From positions 496,001 through 560,000 of the forward strand of contig NZ_CP076413.1 in assembly GCF_021173085.1 (NCBI RefSeq): a DNA stretch of 64,000 nt, read 5' to 3'. The notes beneath the pieces were generated by a model. That model did no database searches and was not told the origin of the DNA. It saw only the letters and a list, made by a program, of their open reading frames with translations. This document shows, in pieces, positions 33,414 to 43,164 of this stretch; position 1 is the stretch's first letter, and each line of letters begins with the position of its first letter. The position numbers and the translations under genes were made by a program. The stretch comes from Ralstonia wenshanensis (GTDB taxonomy: Bacteria > Pseudomonadota > Gammaproteobacteria > Burkholderiales > Burkholderiaceae).

Positions 33414-36400
33414 ATGACGACCATGCTGAACAGGGACATCTATAACAAGCCTCCCAAAGAGAACCGTCTGGTCAACAACGGTGTGGCTGAGGTATCAGAG
33501 GACCATTCCGAAGCTGCTCAAGACATCCTGCGCTACGAGTTGGAAACTTTTGTCTGTGACGGTCAGTATGAGAAAGGTCTCGAGACCATCCTCGACAAGT
33601 TTCTGCTGAACTTGGATTCCAAGGCCGAACAGCCGGGTGTCTGGATTTCGGGCTTCTACGGCAGCGGCAAGTCGCATCTGGCAAAGATGCTGCGTACGCT
33701 TTGGACTGACTATCAATTCGCCGATGGCGCCACCGCGCGCAGTATCGCCAAGTTGCCCACCGCGCTGTTCGAGCAACTCAAGGAACTCTCCACTCAAGGC
33801 AAGCGCCATGGTGGCTTGCGTGCTGCTGCAGGCAAGCTGGGTGCTGGTGCCGGTGACAAGGTCCGTCTCGCTCTGCTGGGCATCGTGTTTAAATCCCAGG
33901 GCCTTCCGGAGCAATATAACCAAGCGCAGTTCGTCCTATGGATGAAGCGTGAGGGCATTCTTCCCACTGTAGAGGCTGAGCTTGGCGGCGCCGGCCGCTC
34001 GTTGGCCCAGGAGCTGCCGCACATGTATGTGTCGGGGCATCTGGCCAAGGCACTGCTAAAAGCGCGGCCCGACTTGGCCCACACTGAGGCCGATGCTCGC
34101 AAGCTGCTCAAGGAGCAGTTCCCGCAGGTCACCGACGTGACGAGCGAGCAGATGACCACGGCCATTGATGCTGCCTTGGCAGAGGAAGGCAAGTTCCCGC
34201 TGACCCTGGTTGTGCTAGACGAGGTACAACAGTACATCGGTGCTGACGCTGAAAAGGCGTTCCAGGTTCAGGAAGTCACGGAGACCTTGTCGAAGCACTT
34301 CAACGGCAAGCTGCTATTTGTGGGCACAGGGCAGTCCGCACTTTCTGGTATGCCCAACCTCCAGCGCTTGATGGGGCGCTTCCCCGTGCAGGTGATGCTA
34401 GGCGACTGGGACGTGGAGAATGTCACCCGTCAAATTATCCTAGCCAAGAAGCCTTCAGCCCAACCCGAGGTGGAGAAGGTCTGGCGCGCCAACCTCGGCG
34501 AAATTTCCCGCCATCTGCGCGGTACAAAGCTGGAGCACATCACGGACGACGAGGCTTTCATGACCTCGGACTACCCGTTGTTGCCAGTACGCCGCCGCTT
34601 CTGGGAACGTGTTCTACGAACCATTGATACAACCGGTACCGTTTCGCAACTGCGCAGCCAACTACGGGTGGTGCACGAGGCGGTTTTGGCAACAGCCGAT
34701 GTGCCGCTCGGTCACGTTGTAGCGGGCGATTTCCTCTACGACCAAATTGCAGCGAACTTGGTTTCTACGGCTCAGTTGCCGAAGGAAGTGTTCGAGAACG
34801 TCCAGCGCTTCGCGGCAGGCGACGAGAGCGCCAAACTCAAGGGCAAACTGCTCAAACTCATCTATCTTATCAACAAGCTGCCAGCGGACGTAGTCTTGGA
34901 TACCGGCCTGAAGGCCACCGAAGATGCATTGGCAGACCTGTTAGTCACAGACCTGTCTGCTGGTTCATCGGAACTCCGTAAGAAGCTGCCCACTCTGCTG
35001 GACGAGCTGCAGAACAATGACCACTTGGTCATGGCGCTTTCAGGCAGCAGTGGTACCGAATACCGCCTTCAGACGCGTGAGTCCAGCGCTTGGTATGACG
35101 AGTTTCGAGCGCAAGAAGCCGAACTGAAGGCCGCCCCTCAGCGTGTTGAGCAGAAGCGCGCTGACCTCCTCAAGGCGCGTTTCGGGGAAGTACTCAAGAA
35201 GGTCCGAGTGGTCCAAGGTAAGGACAACGTCGAGCGCCGCCTGATTCCGACCTACGATGACATCCTGCCAAAGGACAACGACAAGTCCCTGTATCTTTGG
35301 ATTCAGGACGGCTGGCAGACGGAGGAGAAGTCCGTCATTGCCGAGGCCAAGGCCAAAGGCACTGACAACCCGACGCTCTTTGCGTTCCTGCCTGCCCAAC
35401 AGAAGACCGACCTGACCAACAGCATCATCGCGCTTGAGGCCGCCCGAACCACCCTGCAAAGGAAGGGGAGCCCCGCTACCGAAGAAGGCCGTGATGCCCA
35501 ACGCTCCATGGAGAGCCGAGAGCGCACGGCCGAGAAAGAGTTGGTCGACTTGCTCGATAATTTGTTCGCCGGCGTGCGAGTGTTCCAAGCCGGTGGACAG
35601 GAAGCAATCGAAGGCAACGATTTGGCCGACCGCATCAACCGTGCGGCCAGGGCTTCCGCTATCCGTCTCTATAGCCAATTTGACGTGGCTGACCATGACC
35701 AGTGGAGCAAGGTGCTCGATGAGGCGCGCAAAGGCAATCTGGAGGCATTGAAAGCTGTCGGTCACACGCAGGAAGTCGACAAGCATTCGGTGTGCCAAAA
35801 GCTTCTGGCATTCATTGGTCCGGGTAAAAGAGGGGCCGAGATTCGAGATAACTTCGAAGCGCCGCCTTACGGCTGGCCTCGTGATGCGATTGATGGGGCC
35901 CTCTATGCCTTGTTGGCGGGCGGACACGTCAAAGCCATGGACGCAGCTTCCAGGCCGGTGGACGCCAAGAGCCTGGACCGTGCCAAGCTCACACAGGCCA
36001 GCTTTCAGCGGGAGAGTGTCAACATCACACCGCCGCAGCTCATCAAGATTCGCTCTCTATTCAGTACAGTTGGCGTTCCCTGCCAGCCCAACGAGGAGTC
36101 TGCCAAGGTATCGGCGCTATTGGTCAAGCTGCGCGAGCAGGCGGCCAAAGCAGGCGGTCCACCTCCCGTGCCGGTAACGCCCAAGCCAACGGTCATCGAG
36201 GCGGTGGAAGGCCAATCGGGTAACGCGCAACTGCTGGAGCTCTACAACCGCTTCGACGAAATCGTCAGCTTGTCGAAGGAATGGGTCAAGACGGCCGGGG
36301 ACATCGAGAAGCGTTTGCCCGTATGGCGCGAGTTGAATGAGCTGCTCCGTCACGCCAAGACGCTCGGTCCGTATGCAACGTTAAAGGCCGAGGTCGAGGC

Positions 36401-36884
36401 CATCGAGGCTCAACGTAGCCTGTTGGTCGACCCGGACCCGGTTCGCCCGCTGCTCGACAAGACAGTAGACCTACTGCGCAAGGCACTCAACAGCAAGATT
36501 GACGCTTTCCAACAGGTCTTCCAGCAGCAGCAAGCCCAGCTCGATACCGATGCGGATTGGAACAAGTTAAACGACGCACAGCGTGCCGACCTCACGGCCG
36601 AGCATCATCTTGAGGCGCCTGACGCCGTCATGCTGGGCACGCCGCGACAACTGCAGGACGCGCTGGATGATTGCGACCTGGAGCACTGGGTATCTAAAAC
36701 GCAGGCTTTGCCAAGTCGCTTCGAGGCAGCGCGACACGCCGCCGTGCAGTTGCTCAAGCCGAACGTTGTACATGTGGCGATTCCTCGGCGCACGTTAAAT
36801 AGCAAGGCCGAACTTACAGAGTGGTTGGCACAAGTAGAGGCGCTCATTGCAGAGAGGCTCGAACAGGGGCCAGTCGCACTCTGA
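33414..36884 (+). CDS. brxC: BREX P-loop ATPase BrxC
   Basis: 1156 residues. Walker A 'GFYGSGKSH' at residues 80-88 and a Walker B region 'LTLVVLDEVQQYIGADAEKAF' mark the large AAA-type ATPase of BREX. 'LFVGTGQSALSGMPNLQRLMGRFPVQVML' is another conserved block. Long helical and coiled segments follow in the C-terminal half. BrxC works with PglX and PglZ in methylation and phage exclusion. Close to the usual 1,200 residues, with no frameshift. The frame after brxB is 24 nt further on. Confidence 0.92.
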   Translation: MTTMLNRDIYNKPPKENRLVNNGVAEVSEDHSEAAQDILRYELETFVCDGQYEKGLETILDKFLLNLDSKAEQPGVWISGFYGSGKSHLAKMLRTLWTDYQFADGATARSIAKLPTALFEQLKELSTQGKRHGGLRAAAGKLGAGAGDKVRLALLGIVFKSQGLPEQYNQAQFVLWMKREGILPTVEAELGGAGRSLAQELPHMYVSGHLAKALLKARPDLAHTEADARKLLKEQFPQVTDVTSEQMTTAIDAALAEEGKFPLTLVVLDEVQQYIGADAEKAFQVQEVTETLSKHFNGKLLFVGTGQSALSGMPNLQRLMGRFPVQVMLGDWDVENVTRQIILAKKPSAQPEVEKVWRANLGEISRHLRGTKLEHITDDEAFMTSDYPLLPVRRRFWERVLRTIDTTGTVSQLRSQLRVVHEAVLATADVPLGHVVAGDFLYDQIAANLVSTAQLPKEVFENVQRFAAGDESAKLKGKLLKLIYLINKLPADVVLDTGLKATEDALADLLVTDLSAGSSELRKKLPTLLDELQNNDHLVMALSGSSGTEYRLQTRESSAWYDEFRAQEAELKAAPQRVEQKRADLLKARFGEVLKKVRVVQGKDNVERRLIPTYDDILPKDNDKSLYLWIQDGWQTEEKSVIAEAKAKGTDNPTLFAFLPAQQKTDLTNSIIALEAARTTLQRKGSPATEEGRDAQRSMESRERTAEKELVDLLDNLFAGVRVFQAGGQEAIEGNDLADRINRAARASAIRLYSQFDVADHDQWSKVLDEARKGNLEALKAVGHTQEVDKHSVCQKLLAFIGPGKRGAEIRDNFEAPPYGWPRDAIDGALYALLAGGHVKAMDAASRPVDAKSLDRAKLTQASFQRESVNITPPQLIKIRSLFSTVGVPCQPNEESAKVSALLVKLREQAAKAGGPPPVPVTPKPTVIEAVEGQSGNAQLLELYNRFDEIVSLSKEWVKTAGDIEKRLPVWRELNELLRHAKTLGPYATLKAEVEAIEAQRSLLVDPDPVRPLLDKTVDLLRKALNSKIDAFQQVFQQQQAQLDTDADWNKLNDAQRADLTAEHHLEAPDAVMLGTPRQLQDALDDCDLEHWVSKTQALPSRFEAARHAAVQLLKPNVVHVAIPRRTLNSKAELTEWLAQVEALIAERLEQGPVAL

Positions 36885-36964
36885 TTGATGGACTTGGACG
36901 CCGGGTAGCTGGTTACGCTGGTACTCACGCACGCATTTACGAATAAGGTCACAAAGAAAAGGCC

Positions 36965-39900
36965 ATGTTGACTCGCACCATCACTAACCAGCCGCTTGCT
37001 AAAGCGCTTCGCTCGAAGCTCGAAAACACAGTCAAAGCCGCGCGTGAAGTAGCCGAGAAGGGAGCCCACGCTGCGCTTGAGCAACTAGCCGTAGGCGAAG
37101 CGAAGGCCCCGGATTACCTGACGGATGAGCTCAAGGCGTTGCGCCGCCGTCTGCGCGCTCACGGTCGGGCGTTGGGTGACATAAAAGGTAGGGGCGACAC
37201 CCAAGGGGTTCAGCACTTAGTTTGGGAAGTGGCTTACGAGCACTGGCATCGCATGCTTTTCGCCCGCTTCCTGGCCGAGAACGGTCTGCTGATGTGGGAG
37301 CCTGGCGCGCCGGTGTCGCTGGACGACTGTCGCGACATGGTAGATAGCCACCCCGAACTTTCAATGGGCGCTAAGAGCCACTGGGAACTGGCCGGCATAC
37401 TGGCCGCGCGCATGTTGCCCCAGGTGTTCAAACCACACAGCCCTGTGTTCGAGCTGGCCTTTGCGCCGGAGAGTCAGCGCGAGCTGGAAAAGCTACTCGC
37501 GGGCTTGCCCGAAGAGGCGTTCAAGGCGAGCGACAGTCTGGGCTGGGTTTATCAGTTCTGGCAGGCCAAGCGTAAGGACGAGGTCAATGCCTCGGAGGTG
37601 AAGATTGGCGCAGACGAGTTACCTGCAGTGACGCAGCTTTTCACCGAGCCATACATGGTGGACTTTCTGCTTCACAACTCACTAGGTGCTTGGTGGGTGA
37701 CCCGCTACCCTGACAAAACGTCCCCAGTACCTCTGACCTACCTGCGAACACTAGAGGACGGCACACCAGTCGCCGGCAAGTTTGAAGGTTGGCCAGGCTG
37801 CCTGGAGGACTTCAAACTGCTCGACCCATGCTGTGGCTCGGGGCACTTCCTGGTGGCAGCATTTCTGATGCTGGTGCCCATGCGCATGGCAGCCGAGGGC
37901 ATGAGCGCGATGGATGCAGTCGATGCCGTGCTGACCGACAACCTGCACGGCTTGGAACTAGATGCGCGCTGCGTGGAAATTGCGGTCTTCGCGTTGGCCC
38001 TGGCGGCCTGGCGCTTTCCGGATGAGAACGGTGACCCGCTAGGCGTGCGCGCGGGCATGCCCACGCCGCAGGTGGCCTGCTGCGGCCTGAAGGTTGCGGC
38101 CACGCCCGAGGATTGGATGGCCCTGGTGTCCGACGACGTGCCTAATGCCCCCTACCTTCGGCAGGAGCTGCGCCTGCTGCATGCTAGCTTCGCACAGGCC
38201 CCGCTACTAGGCAGCCTGCTGGACCCGGCGCGAAGTTTGAAGAATGACCTGGCCACCTCCAGCGCTGACACCTTGCGCGACTTTCTGGGGCGCGCCCTGG
38301 CCACCGAGCAACCTTCAACTCCGTGGAACCAGGCCAGCGAGCTGCAGGATGACACTTGGGACCTCGCTCTTACTGCTCGAGGCTTGCTGGACGCCGCACG
38401 GCTGCTGGATGCGCGCTACCACCTGGTGGTAACCAACGTGCCTTACCTTGCACGCGGCAAGCAGCATGCAACACTAAAGCATTACTGCGAAACCCATTAC
38501 CCCGAAGCCAAGAACGACCTGGCCAATGTATTTCTGGAGCGCTGCCTAGGATTGGCGCGCGAGTCCGAGGATGGGAGGGGCGTGGGCGTAGTCCAAATCG
38601 TGATGCCTCAGAACTGGTTGTTTCTCACCGGTTATAAAAAACAGCGCGAGTCGCTGCTCAGACGCGTGCGCTGGAACTTGCTGGCGAGGCTGGGTGCAGG
38701 GGCCTTCTCGACTATTAGTGGCGAGGTAGTGCAAGCCATCTTACTTACCCAGACACCTGCAGTAGCGACGGAGGGCTTTCAACTGCTGGGCGTGGATGCC
38801 AGCGCACCCAAGTCGGCGCAGGAAAAGGCCATGCTGCTTCGCGAAGGTGAATTATTAGCGGTAACCCAGAACGCGCAATTGGAAAATCCGGATGCGACGG
38901 TAGTATTTAGTCAGTTAGGGGGGGCGTCCTTGCTCAAGAGTTATGCCGACTCCATTCAGGGATTCGGCACCAGCGACAACGCTCCCTTCATTCGTTTTTT
39001 TTGGGAGCTTCAGTGTATTCCGAATGGGTGGGAGAGAATTGTTAGTGCGGTTGATTCAACCACCGAATACGGCGGGCGAGAGAGCTTGCTTTGCTGGGAG
39101 AATGGGGAGGGGCGTTATTACCGCCACGCGATGGCGCTTAAGAAAGAGGGGCGACTCGGAGGCTGGAAGTCCGGCCTCGACGCTTGGGGGCGAATTGGGA
39201 TTTCAATATCCGAAATGCATGATATGCCATGCACAATCTACAGCGGTGAGAAATATGACAACACTGCTCATGCTGTAATTCCGAAGTCTATTGAGCACGC
39301 GTTACCAATATGGTGCTTTCTTTCATCTGGCAGTTTAGTTAGCGAGCTGAGGAAACAGCATCAAGGGTTAAAGGTCTCAAACCATGCGCTTCTAAACGTT
39401 CCCTTTGACCTTGCGCATTGGCAAAGGGTCGCCGCTCAACGCTACCCCAACGGACTGCCCAAGCCGTATTCGGACGACCCCACTCAATGGCTGTTTCACG
39501 GCCACCCGCAGCCCGCCACCGACCCGCTGCAAGTGGCCGTCGCCCGTTTGGCTGGTTACCGCTGGCCAGCCGAGACCGATACGTCGTGGGAACTTGCCGA
39601 CGAGGCGCGGACGTGGATTGCTCGCTGTGACCCGCTGGCCGAGCACGACGACGACGACGGCATCGTCTGTCTGCCATCGGTACGCGGCGAACCACCCGCG
39701 CACGAGCGTCTACTCAAGCTGCTGATTGCCGCCTGGGAGACGGCGCACGCCGGCAGCTGGAAACCCGCCGTGCTTGACAAGCTGCTCGCCGATGCCGATT
39801 GCGCTGGCAAGAACCTAGAAGTATGGCTGCGCGAAAAATTCTTCGAGCAACATATCAAGCGCTTCCAACATCGTCCTTTTATCTGGCACATCTGGGACGG

Positions 39901-40381
39901 CCTCAAGGATGGCTTCGGTGCGCTGGTCAACTACCACAAGCTGGACGCGAAGAACCTGGAGCGTCTGATTCACACCTACCTGGGTGACTGGATTCGTCAG
40001 CAGGAGGCCGGTGTGCGCGGCGGTGTCGATGGCGCACAGACTCGTCTCGCCGCCGCGCAGGACCTGAAGCGGCGTTTGGAAATCATCCTGGAAGGCGAGG
40101 CTCCCTACGATATCTTTGTACGCTGGAAGCCAGTGACCGAGCAGTCCAGCGGCTGGAACCCGGACTTGAACGACGGCGTGCGTTTGAACATCCGCCCTTT
40201 TGTGACCACTGAGGTTTTGCGCCACAACAAGAAGCCCAAGCTCAACATCAGTTGGGATAAGGACCGTGGCAAGGATGTTGAGAGCGCTCCGTGGTTCCGT
40301 GCGTTCAAAGGGGAACGCATCAACGACCATCACTTGAGCTTGGCAGAGAAAAAGGCAGCGAGGGAGGCGAACCGTGGCTGA
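36965..40381 (+). CDS. pglX: BREX adenine-specific DNA methyltransferase PglX
   Basis: 1138 residues from ATG 36965 (AAAAGG upstream). The S-adenosylmethionine motif 'DPCCGSGHF' begins at Asp287 and the catalytic motif IV is 'NVPY' at 491-494, where the usual form is N/D-P-P-Y; the second Pro is kept and the first is Val. 'YLARGKQHATLKHY' and 'FAEVFLERC'-like blocks follow as expected. PglX methylates an adenine in a non-palindromic site to mark self DNA. The gene overlaps trlF by 8 bp. The 80-nt gap before it has no gene. Confidence 0.92.
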   Translation: MLTRTITNQPLAKALRSKLENTVKAAREVAEKGAHAALEQLAVGEAKAPDYLTDELKALRRRLRAHGRALGDIKGRGDTQGVQHLVWEVAYEHWHRMLFARFLAENGLLMWEPGAPVSLDDCRDMVDSHPELSMGAKSHWELAGILAARMLPQVFKPHSPVFELAFAPESQRELEKLLAGLPEEAFKASDSLGWVYQFWQAKRKDEVNASEVKIGADELPAVTQLFTEPYMVDFLLHNSLGAWWVTRYPDKTSPVPLTYLRTLEDGTPVAGKFEGWPGCLEDFKLLDPCCGSGHFLVAAFLMLVPMRMAAEGMSAMDAVDAVLTDNLHGLELDARCVEIAVFALALAAWRFPDENGDPLGVRAGMPTPQVACCGLKVAATPEDWMALVSDDVPNAPYLRQELRLLHASFAQAPLLGSLLDPARSLKNDLATSSADTLRDFLGRALATEQPSTPWNQASELQDDTWDLALTARGLLDAARLLDARYHLVVTNVPYLARGKQHATLKHYCETHYPEAKNDLANVFLERCLGLARESEDGRGVGVVQIVMPQNWLFLTGYKKQRESLLRRVRWNLLARLGAGAFSTISGEVVQAILLTQTPAVATEGFQLLGVDASAPKSAQEKAMLLREGELLAVTQNAQLENPDATVVFSQLGGASLLKSYADSIQGFGTSDNAPFIRFFWELQCIPNGWERIVSAVDSTTEYGGRESLLCWENGEGRYYRHAMALKKEGRLGGWKSGLDAWGRIGISISEMHDMPCTIYSGEKYDNTAHAVIPKSIEHALPIWCFLSSGSLVSELRKQHQGLKVSNHALLNVPFDLAHWQRVAAQRYPNGLPKPYSDDPTQWLFHGHPQPATDPLQVAVARLAGYRWPAETDTSWELADEARTWIARCDPLAEHDDDDGIVCLPSVRGEPPAHERLLKLLIAAWETAHAGSWKPAVLDKLLADADCAGKNLEVWLREKFFEQHIKRFQHRPFIWHIWDGLKDGFGALVNYHKLDAKNLERLIHTYLGDWIRQQEAGVRGGVDGAQTRLAAAQDLKRRLEIILEGEAPYDIFVRWKPVTEQSSGWNPDLNDGVRLNIRPFVTTEVLRHNKKPKLNISWDKDRGKDVESAPWFRAFKGERINDHHLSLAEKKAAREANRG

Positions 40382-43160
40382 CTACGAAGGCATGCGATGG
40401 TTCAAGTGCGACCTGCAAATGCAGACGCCCGCCGACGCCAAGCACTGGCGCGGTAGCCCTATGGGGGAATCGGACGCCGAGCGTGAAGCGGCTGCAGAGG
40501 CGTTTGTCCGCCGCTGTTACGAGGTCGGGTTAGAGGTGATAGCAATCACCGACCACAATTTCCTGTCCAAGAGCTTTATTTCACTGCTTCAACAGGCCAT
40601 TCACAAGCTTACAGGTGAATACGGTTATCGGCTGCTTCTTTTCCCAGGATTCGAGTTTGAGGCCGACGTTGGCAAGGGAGTTCACGTTCTTGGCCTGTTC
40701 GAGCCAGACGCTAACCTGGACGAACTCGACCATGTCCTGACTGAGTGTGGCGTTGGATATCCGCGCTTTCAGGACGGGGTGCTCGCCAAGTCCACGAAGC
40801 GGTTGCCTGAGGTGCTTGAGTGCATCCAGGGGCTAGATGGGAAAGGTAAGCAGCGTGGCTTGGTTGTCATGCCACACGCGACGAAGGGAGACGGTCTCTT
40901 CGATGACGGCAAAGTAAGTGAATGGCTGCAGCAAACCGAGTTTCTCAATCCCGAGCTGTTGGCGATTGAAGTGCCGAAACCAGTGGAGCAGATGAGCGAA
41001 GGGTGGAAACGCCTACTCCGTGGTGGGCCAGATTGCGACCCAAAGTGGCGTCGTTCGCGTCCCATCGCGTGCATCATGTCATCCGATAACAAGGCGCTCA
41101 CGGAAGCTGAAGACGCTGAGAACTATATCGGTAAGCGCAGCACGTGGATAAAGATGTCGAAGCCTTCGATTGAAGCGCTTCGGCAAGCCTTTCTCGACCA
41201 CGAGTCAAGGGTGCGGCTTCAGGCGCAGCGGCCTAGCGACACAGAAACACATCCGCGCATCGTCAAAGTTGAAGTCACGGGGGCGGCGTTCGTGGAGGAC
41301 CAGGTCGTTCACTTTTCGCCGAACCTAAACTGTGTGATTGGGGGGCGCGGCAGCGGTAAGTCCTCTCTGTTGGAGTACCTGCGCTTTGCGTTGCAGCAGG
41401 ACTATCTCCGCCTCGTCGATTCGGACCTGCACGAGAAGCTTAAGGCGATTTTTGGAACTATCGACGGAGTTGGAGCCGAACTGAAGGTGACCTATGAGGT
41501 GTCGCCTGGTGTGGAGGATACCGTCCTGCTGCGGCCTGGTGCGGGGGAGCATCGCCTGACTAGTCGAGAGGTGCACGACTTGAAGACGGCCTTGGAGCAG
41601 CTTCATGTCCAGTTCTTTAGCCAGGGCGAGTTGAGTCGGCTGACGAAGTTGGGGCAACCCAATCAGGTTTTGAGGCTTGTTGATGCCGCCTGTGCGGTCA
41701 AGCTCGCGCCCCTCTCTACCAAGGAGACCGAGCTACGAAGCGAGCTTCTTCAGTTGTTGAACGAGAGTAGTCTCGCGTCGGAGTTGACATCAGAGATTGC
41801 GAGGACCAAGCAATCGCTAGACGAGGCTACACGGCAGTGGCAGGCCCGTAGGGACATTCAAGCTGAAGCACTTGTACATCGTCGGTCCCAAGATGCTGCC
41901 AGGTTTGCTGAATCTGTCGCCTCCCAGGGGGAAGCCGATGCGAAAGCTCTCCGCGAGACGCTGAACGACCTGCCGGCGATTGGTTTCCTGCTCGAAGGCG
42001 CAGGAGAATGGCCACAAGCCCAATGGTTCCAGCGGCTCTCGGAGTCGTTGGCGGAGTCTCGTTGCACTCTGCTCTCCGAGGTCGATGTTGCTGTCGAGAA
42101 ATACCTGGCCGCCGTGAAAGAATCGTTCTCCCCAGAGGGCGGCTGGACGGAGGTGAAAGCAGAGCTCGATGCTAACGAGCAGCGATTTCTTGCAGCATGC
42201 GAAGCGAAGGGATTGCAGCCGGCTGATGTGTCGAAGCTGCAGGAGTTGGACAAGTTGCGTGCGACCAAGCAATCCGAACTCGACGTCAGGAATAAGCAAC
42301 TTGCCGATATGAACCAGCGACTCGAACGTATCTCTGCGGCTCGCCGGGAGTTGCACCAGACTTGGCGCGCTCAGTTCGAGATTCGCCGCGACGCATGCGA
42401 TGCGATGAATGGCCCGACAATCACGCTAACCACCGGATTCATGCTCGACTCCGGGTCCTTTACAGCGGCGTGGGGGCGCCTCACTCCAAGAGACAGTCGC
42501 ACGCGTCTCGGAAAAAACTGGGAGGAGATTGGCAACGACCTGTTCTCCGAATTTGCCAAGTCGCCGACCGCTGGGTCGCCTTGGGAAGTATTGGAGGATT
42601 GGTTCGCGGCAAAGGACAAGGTGCCATTCGATAGCCCAGCGGCGCAGCTTATTCCTGAGCTGGAGAAGCACCTCTTGTCGACCGATGTCAGGCCGGTGTG
42701 GGACAACGTTCGACTAAGCCGAATCGACGATATGGTTGACGTCGAACTCAAGAGGCCTGGGGGTGAGAGCGCTGGCCGCTTGAGCGGGGAAGGTGGGCGA
42801 ACCCTCTCTGAGGGCCAGCGAAACACCGCGCTGCTCAGTCTTATCCTGGCACAGGGTAGTGGCCCCATCGTTATTGACCAGCCCGAAGATGAGCTGGACT
42901 CGAACTATCTGTTCAGTGACCTCGTACCGCTCTTGCGTAAGTCGAAGAACCAACGACAGCTCATCTTGGCTACTCACAATGCCAACCTGCCTGTAAACGC
43001 CGACGCGGAGCTTATTTACGCGTTCGATGCCGAGGATGGACGAGGAAAGCGGCGCGCTCAAGGCGGGCTTGACCGTTCGGACGTCACTGCGGCAGTACTC
43101 GACGTTATGGAGGGCTCAGAGCAGGCCTTCAAGCGCAGAAGTGAGAAGTATCACTTCTAA
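40374..43160 (+). CDS. trlF: TrlF-type PHP/AAA-like ATPase, inserted in the BREX operon
   Basis: 928 residues from GTG 40374, with GGGAGG upstream. An N-terminal PHP-like domain ('KCDLQMQTPADAKHWRG', 'IAITDHNFLSK') is followed by an SMC/ABC-like ATPase: Walker A 'GGRGSGKS' at 323-330, coiled-coil middle, then signature-like 'LSEGQRNTALLS' and Walker B 'PIVIDQPEDELD'. The usual PHP first metal pair H-x-H is Gln15-Met-Gln17 here, so that site may be altered. TrlF occurs in many BREX and other defence clusters. It overlaps pglX and lies just before pglZ, so it is expressed with them. Confidence 0.88.
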   Translation: MADYEGMRWFKCDLQMQTPADAKHWRGSPMGESDAEREAAAEAFVRRCYEVGLEVIAITDHNFLSKSFISLLQQAIHKLTGEYGYRLLLFPGFEFEADVGKGVHVLGLFEPDANLDELDHVLTECGVGYPRFQDGVLAKSTKRLPEVLECIQGLDGKGKQRGLVVMPHATKGDGLFDDGKVSEWLQQTEFLNPELLAIEVPKPVEQMSEGWKRLLRGGPDCDPKWRRSRPIACIMSSDNKALTEAEDAENYIGKRSTWIKMSKPSIEALRQAFLDHESRVRLQAQRPSDTETHPRIVKVEVTGAAFVEDQVVHFSPNLNCVIGGRGSGKSSLLEYLRFALQQDYLRLVDSDLHEKLKAIFGTIDGVGAELKVTYEVSPGVEDTVLLRPGAGEHRLTSREVHDLKTALEQLHVQFFSQGELSRLTKLGQPNQVLRLVDAACAVKLAPLSTKETELRSELLQLLNESSLASELTSEIARTKQSLDEATRQWQARRDIQAEALVHRRSQDAARFAESVASQGEADAKALRETLNDLPAIGFLLEGAGEWPQAQWFQRLSESLAESRCTLLSEVDVAVEKYLAAVKESFSPEGGWTEVKAELDANEQRFLAACEAKGLQPADVSKLQELDKLRATKQSELDVRNKQLADMNQRLERISAARRELHQTWRAQFEIRRDACDAMNGPTITLTTGFMLDSGSFTAAWGRLTPRDSRTRLGKNWEEIGNDLFSEFAKSPTAGSPWEVLEDWFAAKDKVPFDSPAAQLIPELEKHLLSTDVRPVWDNVRLSRIDDMVDVELKRPGGESAGRLSGEGGRTLSEGQRNTALLSLILAQGSGPIVIDQPEDELDSNYLFSDLVPLLRKSKNQRQLILATHNANLPVNADAELIYAFDAEDGRGKRRAQGGLDRSDVTAAVLDVMEGSEQAFKRRSEKYHF

Positions 43161-43164
43161 GGCA

